A stretch of 16,643 bases of DNA from Erysipelotrichaceae bacterium (GTDB lineage: Bacteria; Bacillota_I; Bacilli_A; Erysipelotrichales; Erysipelotrichaceae). Of this stretch, positions 1 to 6,336 are shown one piece after another. Location of the stretch: contig JAFZQL010000120.1 of assembly GCA_017620435.1 (NCBI GenBank), positions 1 to 16,643 of the forward strand. Direction: 5' to 3'. Positions within the stretch are counted from its first letter, which is position 1. Each line of letters starts with the position of its first letter. Under the pieces are notes generated by a model that saw nothing but the letters and a program-made list of their open reading frames with translations, was not told the origin of the DNA and did no database searches. Both the position numbers and the translations under genes were made by a program.

Positions 1-428
1 ATCTTCGTGTCGTAGATATTCTATCCATCAACCGTAACGAGTGTGCTCTGATTTTCGGAGTCGATACCGATAAGGAAATCATTCCGTTGCTTAAAGAGCT
101 TGGAATACCGGTCTACTACCGTGTCGGTACAGACGGGGCATACATGATCGCCGAGGGAAAAGATTATTTCGTTCCGATGATCAGCACCGTTGAAAAGGAA
201 AAAGAAATCGACCCAACCGGCTGCGGCAACTCTTCTACCGGTGCAGCGCTGTGGGCGTGGTGCGAAGGCTATGATCCGCTGATGACCTGCGTCATCGGCA
301 ATGTGGTGGCCTCCTACAACGTCAGACAGTACGGCCCGTTCCTGGATATGAGTCAGGAAACAAGGGAAGAAATGCTTCATACCGCTCAGGAGATTTACGA
401 TAAACTGAAAGGACAGAAAGATGAATAG
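1..428 (+). CDS. PfkB-family carbohydrate kinase, C-terminal part (5' end outside window), divergent active site
   Basis: The reading frame is open from the window edge (first full codon at 3) to TAG at 426-428, so this is the last ~141 residues of a longer protein. An internal TTG at 87 is not the real start. The fold is that of a ribokinase-like (PfkB) sugar or nucleoside kinase: a GxDGAYM-type strand turn, then the signature region DPTGCGNSSTGA, then the C-terminal helix GNVVASYNVRQYGP. In PfkB kinases the signature reads D-T-G-A-G-D and its last Asp is the catalytic base; here it is Asn (codon 228-230), so activity may be altered or lost. The gene overlaps the next SIS gene by 8 bases (421-428), which suggests translational coupling. 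A second PfkB kinase with an intact motif lies at 4322-5290 in the same operon. The family is fairly sure; the substrate is unknown. Confidence 0.8.
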   Translation, partial: LRVVDILSINRNECALIFGVDTDKEIIPLLKELGIPVYYRVGTDGAYMIAEGKDYFVPMISTVEKEKEIDPTGCGNSSTGAALWAWCEGYDPLMTCVIGNVVASYNVRQYGPFLDMSQETREEMLHTAQEIYDKLKGQKDE

Positions 429-1566
429 AAACGATTATGATGATTCTCTTCTTCGTCAGGCAAGACGGATGGAAGAATATATAAACATCGTATATCAGAA
501 CGTACTGCCTCAGGTGAAGAAGCTTCCGGTAAAGGAGATCTGGGACGTTCAGAAGGTATTCATATCAGGCTGTGGAGATAGCTGGCTTGCGGGGATTGCT
601 GCGAAGCCAGCTTTTGAAAGCGTCACAAAGATTGAAACAAACGTGATGCGGGCGATCGAGTTCTCCCGTTTCCTCAACAGCAAGAATCTTGGCTATTCTC
701 CAAACACGCCGCTGGTGATTCTGATCTCGTATTCAGGAACGGCTTCCAGAGTCATAGAATGTGCCAGAAGAGCTTCGAAATACGGAGCCAATACGATTGC
801 CATCACCAACAATCCGGAATCTCCTCTGGCAAAAGAATGCCGTTATCTGATCCATGTAGGGCTTCCTGAGGATGGCGAATACCAGCCGGGTCTCACTACC
901 TACAATGCATCTCTGCTGGCGCTGTTTATGATCGCCTTAAGGATAGGCAGAGTCAGGAATACGATCAGTCCGCTGGTCTACGACGACATAAACAGAGAAC
1001 TCCTGAACTTCGTATCCGAATGTCAGAAGAAGAACGACGAGTTTGAGGAACACGCTTTTGCGATCGCCGAGAAATGGAAAGACCTGAAAGCGGAAGACTT
1101 TATCGGCGACTACGGCGATTATGCGACGGCTTTCTTCGGTTCAGCGAAGGTCATTGAAGCGTTTGGCGGCTATACGACCTACGATGATTCGGAGGACTGG
1201 TGTCATATCAACTACTTCCTGACAGAACCGGAAAGGATCGGACGTGTCGTCGTCACGAACAAGTCGACGCCATCTTTCGGCAGAGTTCTGGAAACGATCA
1301 ATGCGATCAGGATCATCAACAGCCCGTGCATGATTATCTCCGATGCGAAGAAAGAAGAATTCCCGGAAACGATGGAAGTATTCACTACACCGACACCGAA
1401 GTATTTCTGGATGAATCCGCTGGTTCAGCATATTCCTTTCGACATGGTTGCCGGATATATTGCAGCCATCAAAGGCGTCCCTTCTTTCAGAAGAGATGAT
1501 GAAAGATACAGCAGCGATCTGAGCAAGTCCCGTCTGAAGGGCGGCACCGAGATCGTCATCATTTAA
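421..1566 (+). CDS. SIS-domain sugar-phosphate isomerase/deglycase-like protein, copy 1
   Basis: This 381-residue protein has two SIS (sugar isomerase) domains, the architecture of GlmS-type isomerases, AgaS and fructosamine-6-phosphate deglycases such as FrlB. The first SIS domain has SGCGDS at residues 49-54 and the phosphosugar-binding loop SYSGTASR at 103-110. The second SIS domain runs from about residue 225 to 340 and contains DSEDWCHINYF (256-266), at the place where relatives carry the active-site E-x-x-H segment; the Glu-His spacing is one residue longer here. The start ATG overlaps the end of the upstream kinase gene. The protein is a clear paralogue of the product of 1989-3176, sharing DYATAFFGSAK, the DSE-W-HINYF segment and HIP-D-VAGYI near the end. 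It is soluble, with no signal peptide. A deglycase role next to a PfkB kinase, as in FrlB/FrlD, is inference; isomerase or non-catalytic roles are open. Confidence 0.85.
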   Translation: MNRNDYDDSLLRQARRMEEYINIVYQNVLPQVKKLPVKEIWDVQKVFISGCGDSWLAGIAAKPAFESVTKIETNVMRAIEFSRFLNSKNLGYSPNTPLVILISYSGTASRVIECARRASKYGANTIAITNNPESPLAKECRYLIHVGLPEDGEYQPGLTTYNASLLALFMIALRIGRVRNTISPLVYDDINRELLNFVSECQKKNDEFEEHAFAIAEKWKDLKAEDFIGDYGDYATAFFGSAKVIEAFGGYTTYDDSEDWCHINYFLTEPERIGRVVVTNKSTPSFGRVLETINAIRIINSPCMIISDAKKEEFPETMEVFTTPTPKYFWMNPLVQHIPFDMVAGYIAAIKGVPSFRRDDERYSSDLSKSRLKGGTEIVII

Positions 1567-1577
1567 GGAGCAGCGAT

Positions 1578-1985
1578 ATGGTATACATGAAAGAATACAC
1601 ATTAACGACAGGCAGAGATTCTTTACAGAGCATCACTGCGCAGCTCACTGAAACAATAAAAGAGAGCGGAATCAGAAACGGCGTCGTTGTCGCAGAAACA
1701 GCCGCTTCTACTGCCGGGATCTTCAGGATCACTTCCTGCGGCGAGGAAGTACTGGATGATATCGTGAAAGAGATGAGAAGGATCGTTCCTGCCAGGATCA
1801 ACTTCTATCATCAGGATTCACCGGAAAATGCTGCAGGGCATATCAAGAACTGTCTGTTCGGATCATCCGTTTCTATGATTCTGAAGGACGGAAAGCTTCT
1901 GTGCGAAGGCAAGGACGATGTTTTCTTTGCCGAGTATGACGGACCGCGGGAACGCAGCTACAGCGTCTGCGTAATGGGAGAGTAA
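1578..1985 (+). CDS. YjbQ/UPF0047 family protein, copy 1, lacking the conserved HTT histidine
   Basis: This 135-residue protein belongs to the YjbQ/UPF0047 family (single-domain enzymes annotated as secondary thiamine-phosphate synthase, true role uncertain). Recognisable elements are STAG at 44-47, FYHQD at 76-80, NAAGHIKN at 84-91 and the family's C-terminal EYDGPRER at 119-126. Its paralogue at 3191-3601 has H-T-T-A-G where this one has A-S-T-A-G (residues 43-47), so the conserved histidine is Ala. The later S-Q-G segment is also changed to K-D-D. The second conserved histidine (H88, in AAGHIK) is kept. A good AAGGAG at 1565-1570 supports ATG 1578; an in-frame ATG at 1587 is the alternative, but the paralogue shows the same MxYM start. 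The lost residue suggests a non-catalytic partner, perhaps pairing with copy 2, or a changed reaction. Confidence 0.85.
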   Translation: MVYMKEYTLTTGRDSLQSITAQLTETIKESGIRNGVVVAETAASTAGIFRITSCGEEVLDDIVKEMRRIVPARINFYHQDSPENAAGHIKNCLFGSSVSMILKDGKLLCEGKDDVFFAEYDGPRERSYSVCVMGE

Positions 1986-1988
1986 ACT

Positions 1989-3176
1989 ATGGATTACAAA
2001 GACTACACGAGTCCTCTTCTCGAACAGATCAGGAACAGCGTAAAAGATATACATACGATTGCGGAAAACGAGACGTTCGAATTCTTTGAACAGTGCGTTC
2101 CGCCTGAAGTCGTAAAGGGCGGAGGCAATGTGTTTATTACCGGCTGCGGCGACAGCTACTGCGCGGCGATCGCTACGAAACCGATTTTCGAGAACGCCGA
2201 TACTTCGACCAAGACGGGAATGGTTCCGGGAACACCGACCAAGGCATACCGCAACATCGATTTCTCCCGTTATCACAACACCTACAGCGAATGGAATCCT
2301 TTGACGCTGGGAAGAAACATGTTGTGTGTGGTATCCATTTCCGGATCTCCGGCAAGACCGAACGAGGCGGCTATCCGCATCAATGAACACGGCGGGACCA
2401 GCATCGCCTTTACTGCCAATCCAAACGGCAAGCTTGCCGGCAATTGCAAGTACGTCATTCCGATGACCTTACCAAGCTATGACCTGGCGCCGAATGTCAC
2501 ATCCTACTACTCATCGGTCTTCTCGCTGATGATGTACGGTTTCTATATGAGCAGAGTGAAGAAACAGCTGACGCCTGAACAGGCACAGAAATGCCGGGAT
2601 GGACTGCTGGAATATGTGGATTCCTATGACGAAGAAGTCATGGATAGACTTTCAAGACAGGCGTTTGATCTGGCGAAACAGTGGGAAGAAGACGGTGTCG
2701 ACAACATGGACTTTGTCGGTGACGGTCCGGATTATGCGACGGCTTTCTTCGGTTCTGCGAAGATGGTGGAAGCTTTTGGCGGACTTACCACGAACGACGA
2801 TTCCGAAGGATGGAACCACATCAACTATTTCATCAAGGATAGCGAACATGTCGGCACCTTCATCATCGCCAACGAAGATTCTCCGGCTTTCTCCAGAGAA
2901 CTGGAAACGATCAAAGTCATGTGCTCCATCAGAAAACACGTGGCTGTCATTACCGATGCGGATGAATCCCTGTTCCCGGAGAATGCCGTGATCATCAGGG
3001 TGCCTAAGGCGAAAGCACTGTGGATGCATCCGTTGATGGAGCATATTCCGATGGATTTCGTTGCCGGATATATCGGCTGCTGGAGAGGACTGAGGCCTTT
3101 CAGAAACAGCGAAGAACCTTGGTGCCGGGATCAGGATGCGGCCAGATTCCGCAGCAGCAAGATCGAGATCTTGTAG
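1989..3176 (+). CDS. SIS-domain sugar-phosphate isomerase/deglycase-like protein, copy 2
   Basis: This 395-residue double-SIS protein is a paralogue of the product of 421-1566. The first SIS domain has TGCGDS at 51-56 and the phosphate loop SISGSPAR at 116-123. Between them lies an insertion of about 20 residues (about 72-108) absent from copy 1. The second SIS domain carries DYATAFFGSAK and DSEGWNHINYF (271-281), conserved with copy 1 and replacing the E-x-x-H segment of GlmS/FrlB relatives. ATG 1989 follows GGGAGAG at 1976-1982 and starts three bases after the stop of YjbQ copy 1. The two SIS proteins could form a heteromer or handle successive or related substrates. As for copy 1, a deglycase or isomerase role on a phosphosugar is likely from the fold, but the substrate cannot be read from sequence. 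Confidence 0.85.
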   Translation: MDYKDYTSPLLEQIRNSVKDIHTIAENETFEFFEQCVPPEVVKGGGNVFITGCGDSYCAAIATKPIFENADTSTKTGMVPGTPTKAYRNIDFSRYHNTYSEWNPLTLGRNMLCVVSISGSPARPNEAAIRINEHGGTSIAFTANPNGKLAGNCKYVIPMTLPSYDLAPNVTSYYSSVFSLMMYGFYMSRVKKQLTPEQAQKCRDGLLEYVDSYDEEVMDRLSRQAFDLAKQWEEDGVDNMDFVGDGPDYATAFFGSAKMVEAFGGLTTNDDSEGWNHINYFIKDSEHVGTFIIANEDSPAFSRELETIKVMCSIRKHVAVITDADESLFPENAVIIRVPKAKALWMHPLMEHIPMDFVAGYIGCWRGLRPFRNSEEPWCRDQDAARFRSSKIEIL

Positions 3177-3178
3177 GG

Positions 3179-3184
3179 AAGGAG
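3179..3184 (+). promoter_or_regulatory. Ribosome binding site that fixes the start of YjbQ copy 2
   Basis: AAGGAG lies six bases before ATG 3191. It decides against the longer reading frame that opens at 3020 inside the SIS copy 2 gene. The chosen start also reproduces the MxYM N-terminus of YjbQ copy 1. Confidence 0.8.
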
Positions 3185-3190
3185 CGACTT

Positions 3191-3601
3191 ATGGCATACA
3201 TGGAAAAGATAAGCCTGACGACGAAGTTCGAAGGCATGCATGATGTAACAAACGAGGTCCAGGAAGTCGTAAAGAAAAGCGGCATCGAAGAAGGTATCTG
3301 CGTCATCAACTGCAATCATACGACTGCCGGCATCATCATCACTTCTTTCTGGGACAAGAGAGGTCATGTGGATTTCCAGGAAGAGCTGGATAAGCTGATT
3401 CCAATGAGATACGATTATCATCACAATTTCGATACACCTACCGATGCGGCAGGTCACATTAAAAGTGCGATCTGCGGTACAGGACTGACTCTGATCGTTC
3501 ATGAAGGAAGAGCGATGCTTGGTTCTTCGCAGGGCGTGCTGTTCTGTGAATTCGACGGGCCGAGAGCGAGACAGTTCTTTGTAAAGGTGATCAGTGATTA
3601 A
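3191..3601 (+). CDS. YjbQ/UPF0047 family protein, copy 2 (conserved histidines present)
   Basis: This is a 136-residue YjbQ/UPF0047 protein. It retains the family's NHTTAG motif (residues 42-47, H43), the tyrosine-histidine stretch YDYHHNF (74-80), DAAGHIKSA (85-93, H89), the glycine-rich CGTGLTLIV and the closing SSQGVLFCEFDGPRAR (112-127). In E. coli YjbQ the corresponding parts read HTSA, HIKSS and WQGIWLGEH; the N-E-N-x-D that follows HTSA there is replaced by TSFWD here, so this is a divergent subgroup. Members are annotated as secondary thiamine-phosphate synthases from a weak side activity, and the physiological reaction is unclear. It repeats the SIS-then-YjbQ gene order seen just upstream. 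With copy 1 missing the HTT histidine, this is the likelier catalytic subunit (inference). Confidence 0.87.
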   Translation: MAYMEKISLTTKFEGMHDVTNEVQEVVKKSGIEEGICVINCNHTTAGIIITSFWDKRGHVDFQEELDKLIPMRYDYHHNFDTPTDAAGHIKSAICGTGLTLIVHEGRAMLGSSQGVLFCEFDGPRARQFFVKVISD

Positions 3602-3615
3602 TAAGGAGAAATATT

Positions 3616-4329
3616 ATGGCAAAAGTTATTACTCAGATTTACGGATGTGAAAAAATCAAGGATGCGCAGATCGTTGCGGCACTGGGTGCGGACCATATCG
3701 GTGCTTCTTATGGCGAAGTTCCGCATCTGCCGTTCCAGAAGAACTGTGCCCAGGCAAAGGAGTTCTTTGAAGCTTTGCCGGACAATGTGGTCAAGGTGGG
3801 TCTGACCATCGCTACGGATGTCGATGAGATCATCAACGACCTGACGCTGTATGAACCTGATGTATTCCATCTTTCCAACGATATCAGACTGATCACTCCG
3901 GAAGGCGTACAGCGGATCAGAGACAGATTCCCGAAGCTCAAGATCATGGAAGCGATCCCGGTTTACGCAGGTATTCCGGTTGAGGAACAGTGGCCTGAAA
4001 TATTACAACTGATCAGGGCTTATGAACCAGTCACGGATTTCTTCCTGATCGATACCAAGGATCCTGACAGCACCATCGGTGTTGGCGCTACCGGCATGAT
4101 CCACGACAGAGAGATCGACAGACGCATCATTGAATCGACGGATGTAAAGTGCATCATCGCGGGCGGACTGAATGCGGAGAATGTCGCGGAAGCGATCCAT
4201 CAGACGCACCCGTATGGCGTAGACAGCTGCACTCTGACGACTTATCCGAAGTTCCTGCAGGAGATCACGGGCAGAGTCAAGGATCCGGTAAAGGTCTGGG
4301 AATTCATCGAGGCCGCAAGGAATGCCTGA
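3616..4329 (+). CDS. TrpF-like (phosphoribosylanthranilate isomerase family) TIM-barrel protein, probably not TrpF
   Basis: This 237-residue protein matches the TrpF/HisA type of beta/alpha barrel: N-terminal QIYG-C-EKIKDA with ALGADHIGASYG (7-33), a VFHLSND strand (83-89) where TrpF has VQLHGDE, FFLIDTKDPDSTIGVGATG (142-160) with the Asp that acts as general acid in TrpF (D146), and the phosphate-binding AGGLNAENV (182-190) followed by GVDSCT (201-206). True TrpF starts with K-I-C-G, whose Cys is the general base; here that place is Tyr (Y9), with a Cys two residues later. No other tryptophan gene is nearby. TrpF and HisA carry out Amadori rearrangements of phosphoribosyl amines, so an Amadori-type isomerase on another phosphosugar amine is plausible (inference). 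ATG 3616 follows AAGGAG; the stop overlaps the next kinase start by 8 bases. Confidence 0.8.
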   Translation: MAKVITQIYGCEKIKDAQIVAALGADHIGASYGEVPHLPFQKNCAQAKEFFEALPDNVVKVGLTIATDVDEIINDLTLYEPDVFHLSNDIRLITPEGVQRIRDRFPKLKIMEAIPVYAGIPVEEQWPEILQLIRAYEPVTDFFLIDTKDPDSTIGVGATGMIHDREIDRRIIESTDVKCIIAGGLNAENVAEAIHQTHPYGVDSCTLTTYPKFLQEITGRVKDPVKVWEFIEAARNA

Positions 4330-5290
4330 GAGATGGAATAAGGCTGTTGTTGTAGGCGATGCCTGTGTAGATGTACATCTCAGGCTGGAAGATCTGCTGA
4401 ATGATGCTTCCGGCAAAGCCGTGCCTTATCATCTTTCTTTGGGTGGAACGATCGGGGGAACGGCCGCGGCACTGGCGAAGCTTGGCGTCGATACGGCTTT
4501 CCTGGGAACGGTCGGTAAAGACTACGGCGGGGGATACATATCCGAGCAGATGAAATCCCTGGGGATCGATACTGATCTTCTGATCATGAAAGAGGAACTG
4601 AATACGATCAACGTGTTCGCCTTTATCGATGAAGAAGGAGAGAGACATCTCTGGGGCTTCCCGAGAAAGGACCAGGCGTACTGCGATCTGGATTTGGATA
4701 GAGTAGATCTGAACAGGATCAAAGAGGCATCCTGGCTACATTCTTCCGGAATGACTTTACTGTCGGGGGGAAGTATTGTGGAAAGTCTTCCTGAACTGTA
4801 CAGGATCGCCTGTGAGGCGGGTGTGGAAACATCCTTCGATCTGAATACCAGAGTCAGCGATATCAGTCAGCTGGATCCCAAAGCAACCGAGGCGATCAGA
4901 AAGATCCTTCCTTATGTAAGATATCTGACCGGTTCCGGAAAGGATGAATTCCTGTCCCTGTATCCTGCCGATGACTGGAGAGAAAGTGTCAGACATTTTG
5001 CCACGAAGGATAGAACAGTGATTGCCAGAAACGGAAAAGAAGGCTATCTGGTCATAAGCGATACAGAAGAAAGAGAATATCCTTCTTATGACGTAGAGGT
5101 AATCGATACGACAGGAGCCGGAGACAGCTTCAACGCGGGATTCATTGCCGCAAGACTGGAAGGTAAGGATGTCTATGAGGCATGTGCCTATGCGAACGGC
5201 ACAGCGGGATACAAGATCTCCGGACATGAGACTTTCGATAAAGAAAAAATAGCCGGGTTCATGAAGAATACGGCATTACGCAATAGATGA
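4322..5290 (+). CDS. PfkB-family carbohydrate/nucleoside kinase, intact
   Basis: This 322-residue protein is a full-length ribokinase-like kinase that should transfer phosphate from ATP to a sugar or nucleoside hydroxyl. The N-terminal strand VVVGDACVDV (9-18) and the sugar-binding segment LGGTIGGTAAALAKLG (40-55) are present; the Asn usual in this segment (GG-x3-N) is Gly at 46. The C-terminal signature IDTTGAGDSFNAGF (261-274) carries the catalytic base D268 and the anion hole GAG. The start codon ATG 4322 overlaps the stop of the TrpF-like gene by 8 bases, with AAGGA directly before it, so its translation is probably coupled. It is the only kinase in the operon with a canonical active site, since the upstream one (1-428) has Asn at the base position. 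The substrate is likely a pentose, nucleoside or ketosamine, but the sequence does not say which. Confidence 0.9.
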   Translation: MPERWNKAVVVGDACVDVHLRLEDLLNDASGKAVPYHLSLGGTIGGTAAALAKLGVDTAFLGTVGKDYGGGYISEQMKSLGIDTDLLIMKEELNTINVFAFIDEEGERHLWGFPRKDQAYCDLDLDRVDLNRIKEASWLHSSGMTLLSGGSIVESLPELYRIACEAGVETSFDLNTRVSDISQLDPKATEAIRKILPYVRYLTGSGKDEFLSLYPADDWRESVRHFATKDRTVIARNGKEGYLVISDTEEREYPSYDVEVIDTTGAGDSFNAGFIAARLEGKDVYEACAYANGTAGYKISGHETFDKEKIAGFMKNTALRNR

Positions 5291-5306
5291 TTAAAGGAGA
5301 AAGAAA

Positions 5307-6284
5307 ATGAGAAAACTGATATTGGACTGCGACCCTGGTCATGATGACGCGTTTGCGATCATGCTGGCGGCACAGAATCTGGATCTGCTGGGTGTAACGA
5401 CGGTTGGAGGAAACGGCTATCTGCCGAATGTTACCAGAAATGCTCTGGTCGTGCTGGAGAAAATCGGACGTACTGATATTCCTGTCTATCCGGGTCATGC
5501 GGGACCTTCAACAAAACCGCTGATCATTGCCGCTAATGTCCATGGCGAGAGCGGAATGGACGGACCGGTCGTAACGCCGCCGAAACGTCAGCCGGAAACC
5601 AAGCACGCAGTCGATTTCATCGTCGAGACCGTCATGAGCACGGATCATGTTACGCTGTGTGCGACAGGTCCTCTGACCAATATCGCTTCTGCCTTGAATA
5701 AAGAACCGAGGATCGCTGAAAGAGTCGACGCCTTGTATATTATGGGCGGCGGAGCATACGCGGGCAACTGGACGCCTGCTGCCGAGTTCAATATCTATGT
5801 CGACCCGGAAGCCGCATACAAGGTATTCCATTCCGGTATGCCGATCTACATGGTCGGTGTCAACCTGACCAGACAGTGTCCGGTTACTCCTACTTTCATC
5901 GAAAACATGTGCAGCCTTGGCAATGTTGCGGGAGTCTTCGGTGCTGAACTGTGCGACTTCTTTGCGAAAGGCGGAGATGCACACCTTCATGATGCCTGCG
6001 CAGTCGCCTGGATCATTCAGCCGGATCTGATCAAGGATGCTTTCCTGCATGTCGACATCGAGCTCAACGGCACACTGACCAGAGGCATGACGGTCACGGA
6101 TCTGCGCTTCCTGCAGACTTCAAATCCGGAAGCCGATATCGACCTGACTTCTACCAAGAGATGGGACGAACCGAAGGAAGGTTCACCGTTCCGCGGCAAG
6201 GAACCGAATACCCATGTCGGCATGAGACTGGATTATCCGGGTTTCTGCGAACTGCTGCTGAAAACATTAAAAAACTACAACTGA
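5307..6284 (+). CDS. Inosine/uridine-preferring nucleoside hydrolase (IunH/Rih family)
   Basis: This 325-residue protein has the full nucleoside hydrolase signature. The calcium site D-x-D-x3-D-D lies at residues 7-14 (LDCDPGHDDA), followed by the VHGESGMDGP loop (78-87), GPLTNIASAL (121-130), EFNIYVDPEAA (160-170) and the late HDA at 228-230, whose Asp completes the metal site. The family hydrolyses the N-glycosidic bond of ribonucleosides to ribose and base. The pattern DCDPGHDDA and the NFTP/NWTP-AEFNI region resemble RihA/RihB of enterobacteria, which favour pyrimidine nucleosides, but specificity is not certain. ATG 5307 follows AAAGGAGA. It is the last gene of the + operon and a terminator follows 25 bases after its stop. 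An N-glycosidase here is the main hint that the operon handles a nucleoside-like N-glycoside. Confidence 0.92.
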   Translation: MRKLILDCDPGHDDAFAIMLAAQNLDLLGVTTVGGNGYLPNVTRNALVVLEKIGRTDIPVYPGHAGPSTKPLIIAANVHGESGMDGPVVTPPKRQPETKHAVDFIVETVMSTDHVTLCATGPLTNIASALNKEPRIAERVDALYIMGGGAYAGNWTPAAEFNIYVDPEAAYKVFHSGMPIYMVGVNLTRQCPVTPTFIENMCSLGNVAGVFGAELCDFFAKGGDAHLHDACAVAWIIQPDLIKDAFLHVDIELNGTLTRGMTVTDLRFLQTSNPEADIDLTSTKRWDEPKEGSPFRGKEPNTHVGMRLDYPGFCELLLKTLKNYN

Positions 6285-6309
6285 TTATTCCGGATATTAT
6301 AAACAAATT

Positions 6310-6334
6310 AAAAGGCAGGTTCTTCCTGCCTTTT
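6310..6334. terminator. Intrinsic terminator between convergent operons, usable from both sides
   Basis: A perfect 10-bp inverted repeat (AAAAGGCAGG / CCTGCCTTTT) with a 5-base loop lies between the nucleoside hydrolase stop (6284) and the M20 gene stop on the other strand (6337). The + strand has a T-rich tail (TTTTCTTTAT). In the other direction the tail is TTTT followed by an AT-rich stretch, so it probably works both ways. Confidence 0.85.
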
Positions 6335-6336
6335 CT

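Noticed and set aside
93..97. Loss of activity of the M20 enzyme because Asp after CGH is Ser
   Set aside because: The Cys, His and Glu metal ligands are present and AbgB-like members also lack Asp there, so this is a subgroup feature (protein residues 93-98 of the gene at 6337-7587; coordinates given here are residues).
3020..3190. Longer reading frame upstream of YjbQ copy 2 (start at 3020)
   Set aside because: The extension lies inside the SIS copy 2 gene in another frame, has no homology to the family, and a clear AAGGAG precedes ATG 3191.
1578..3601. Calling the YjbQ proteins thiamine-phosphate synthases
   Set aside because: That family label rests on weak side activity, no thiamine gene is present, and one copy lacks a conserved histidine.
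3616..4329. Calling the TIM barrel trpF
   Set aside because: The catalytic Cys position is Tyr and no tryptophan biosynthesis gene is nearby.
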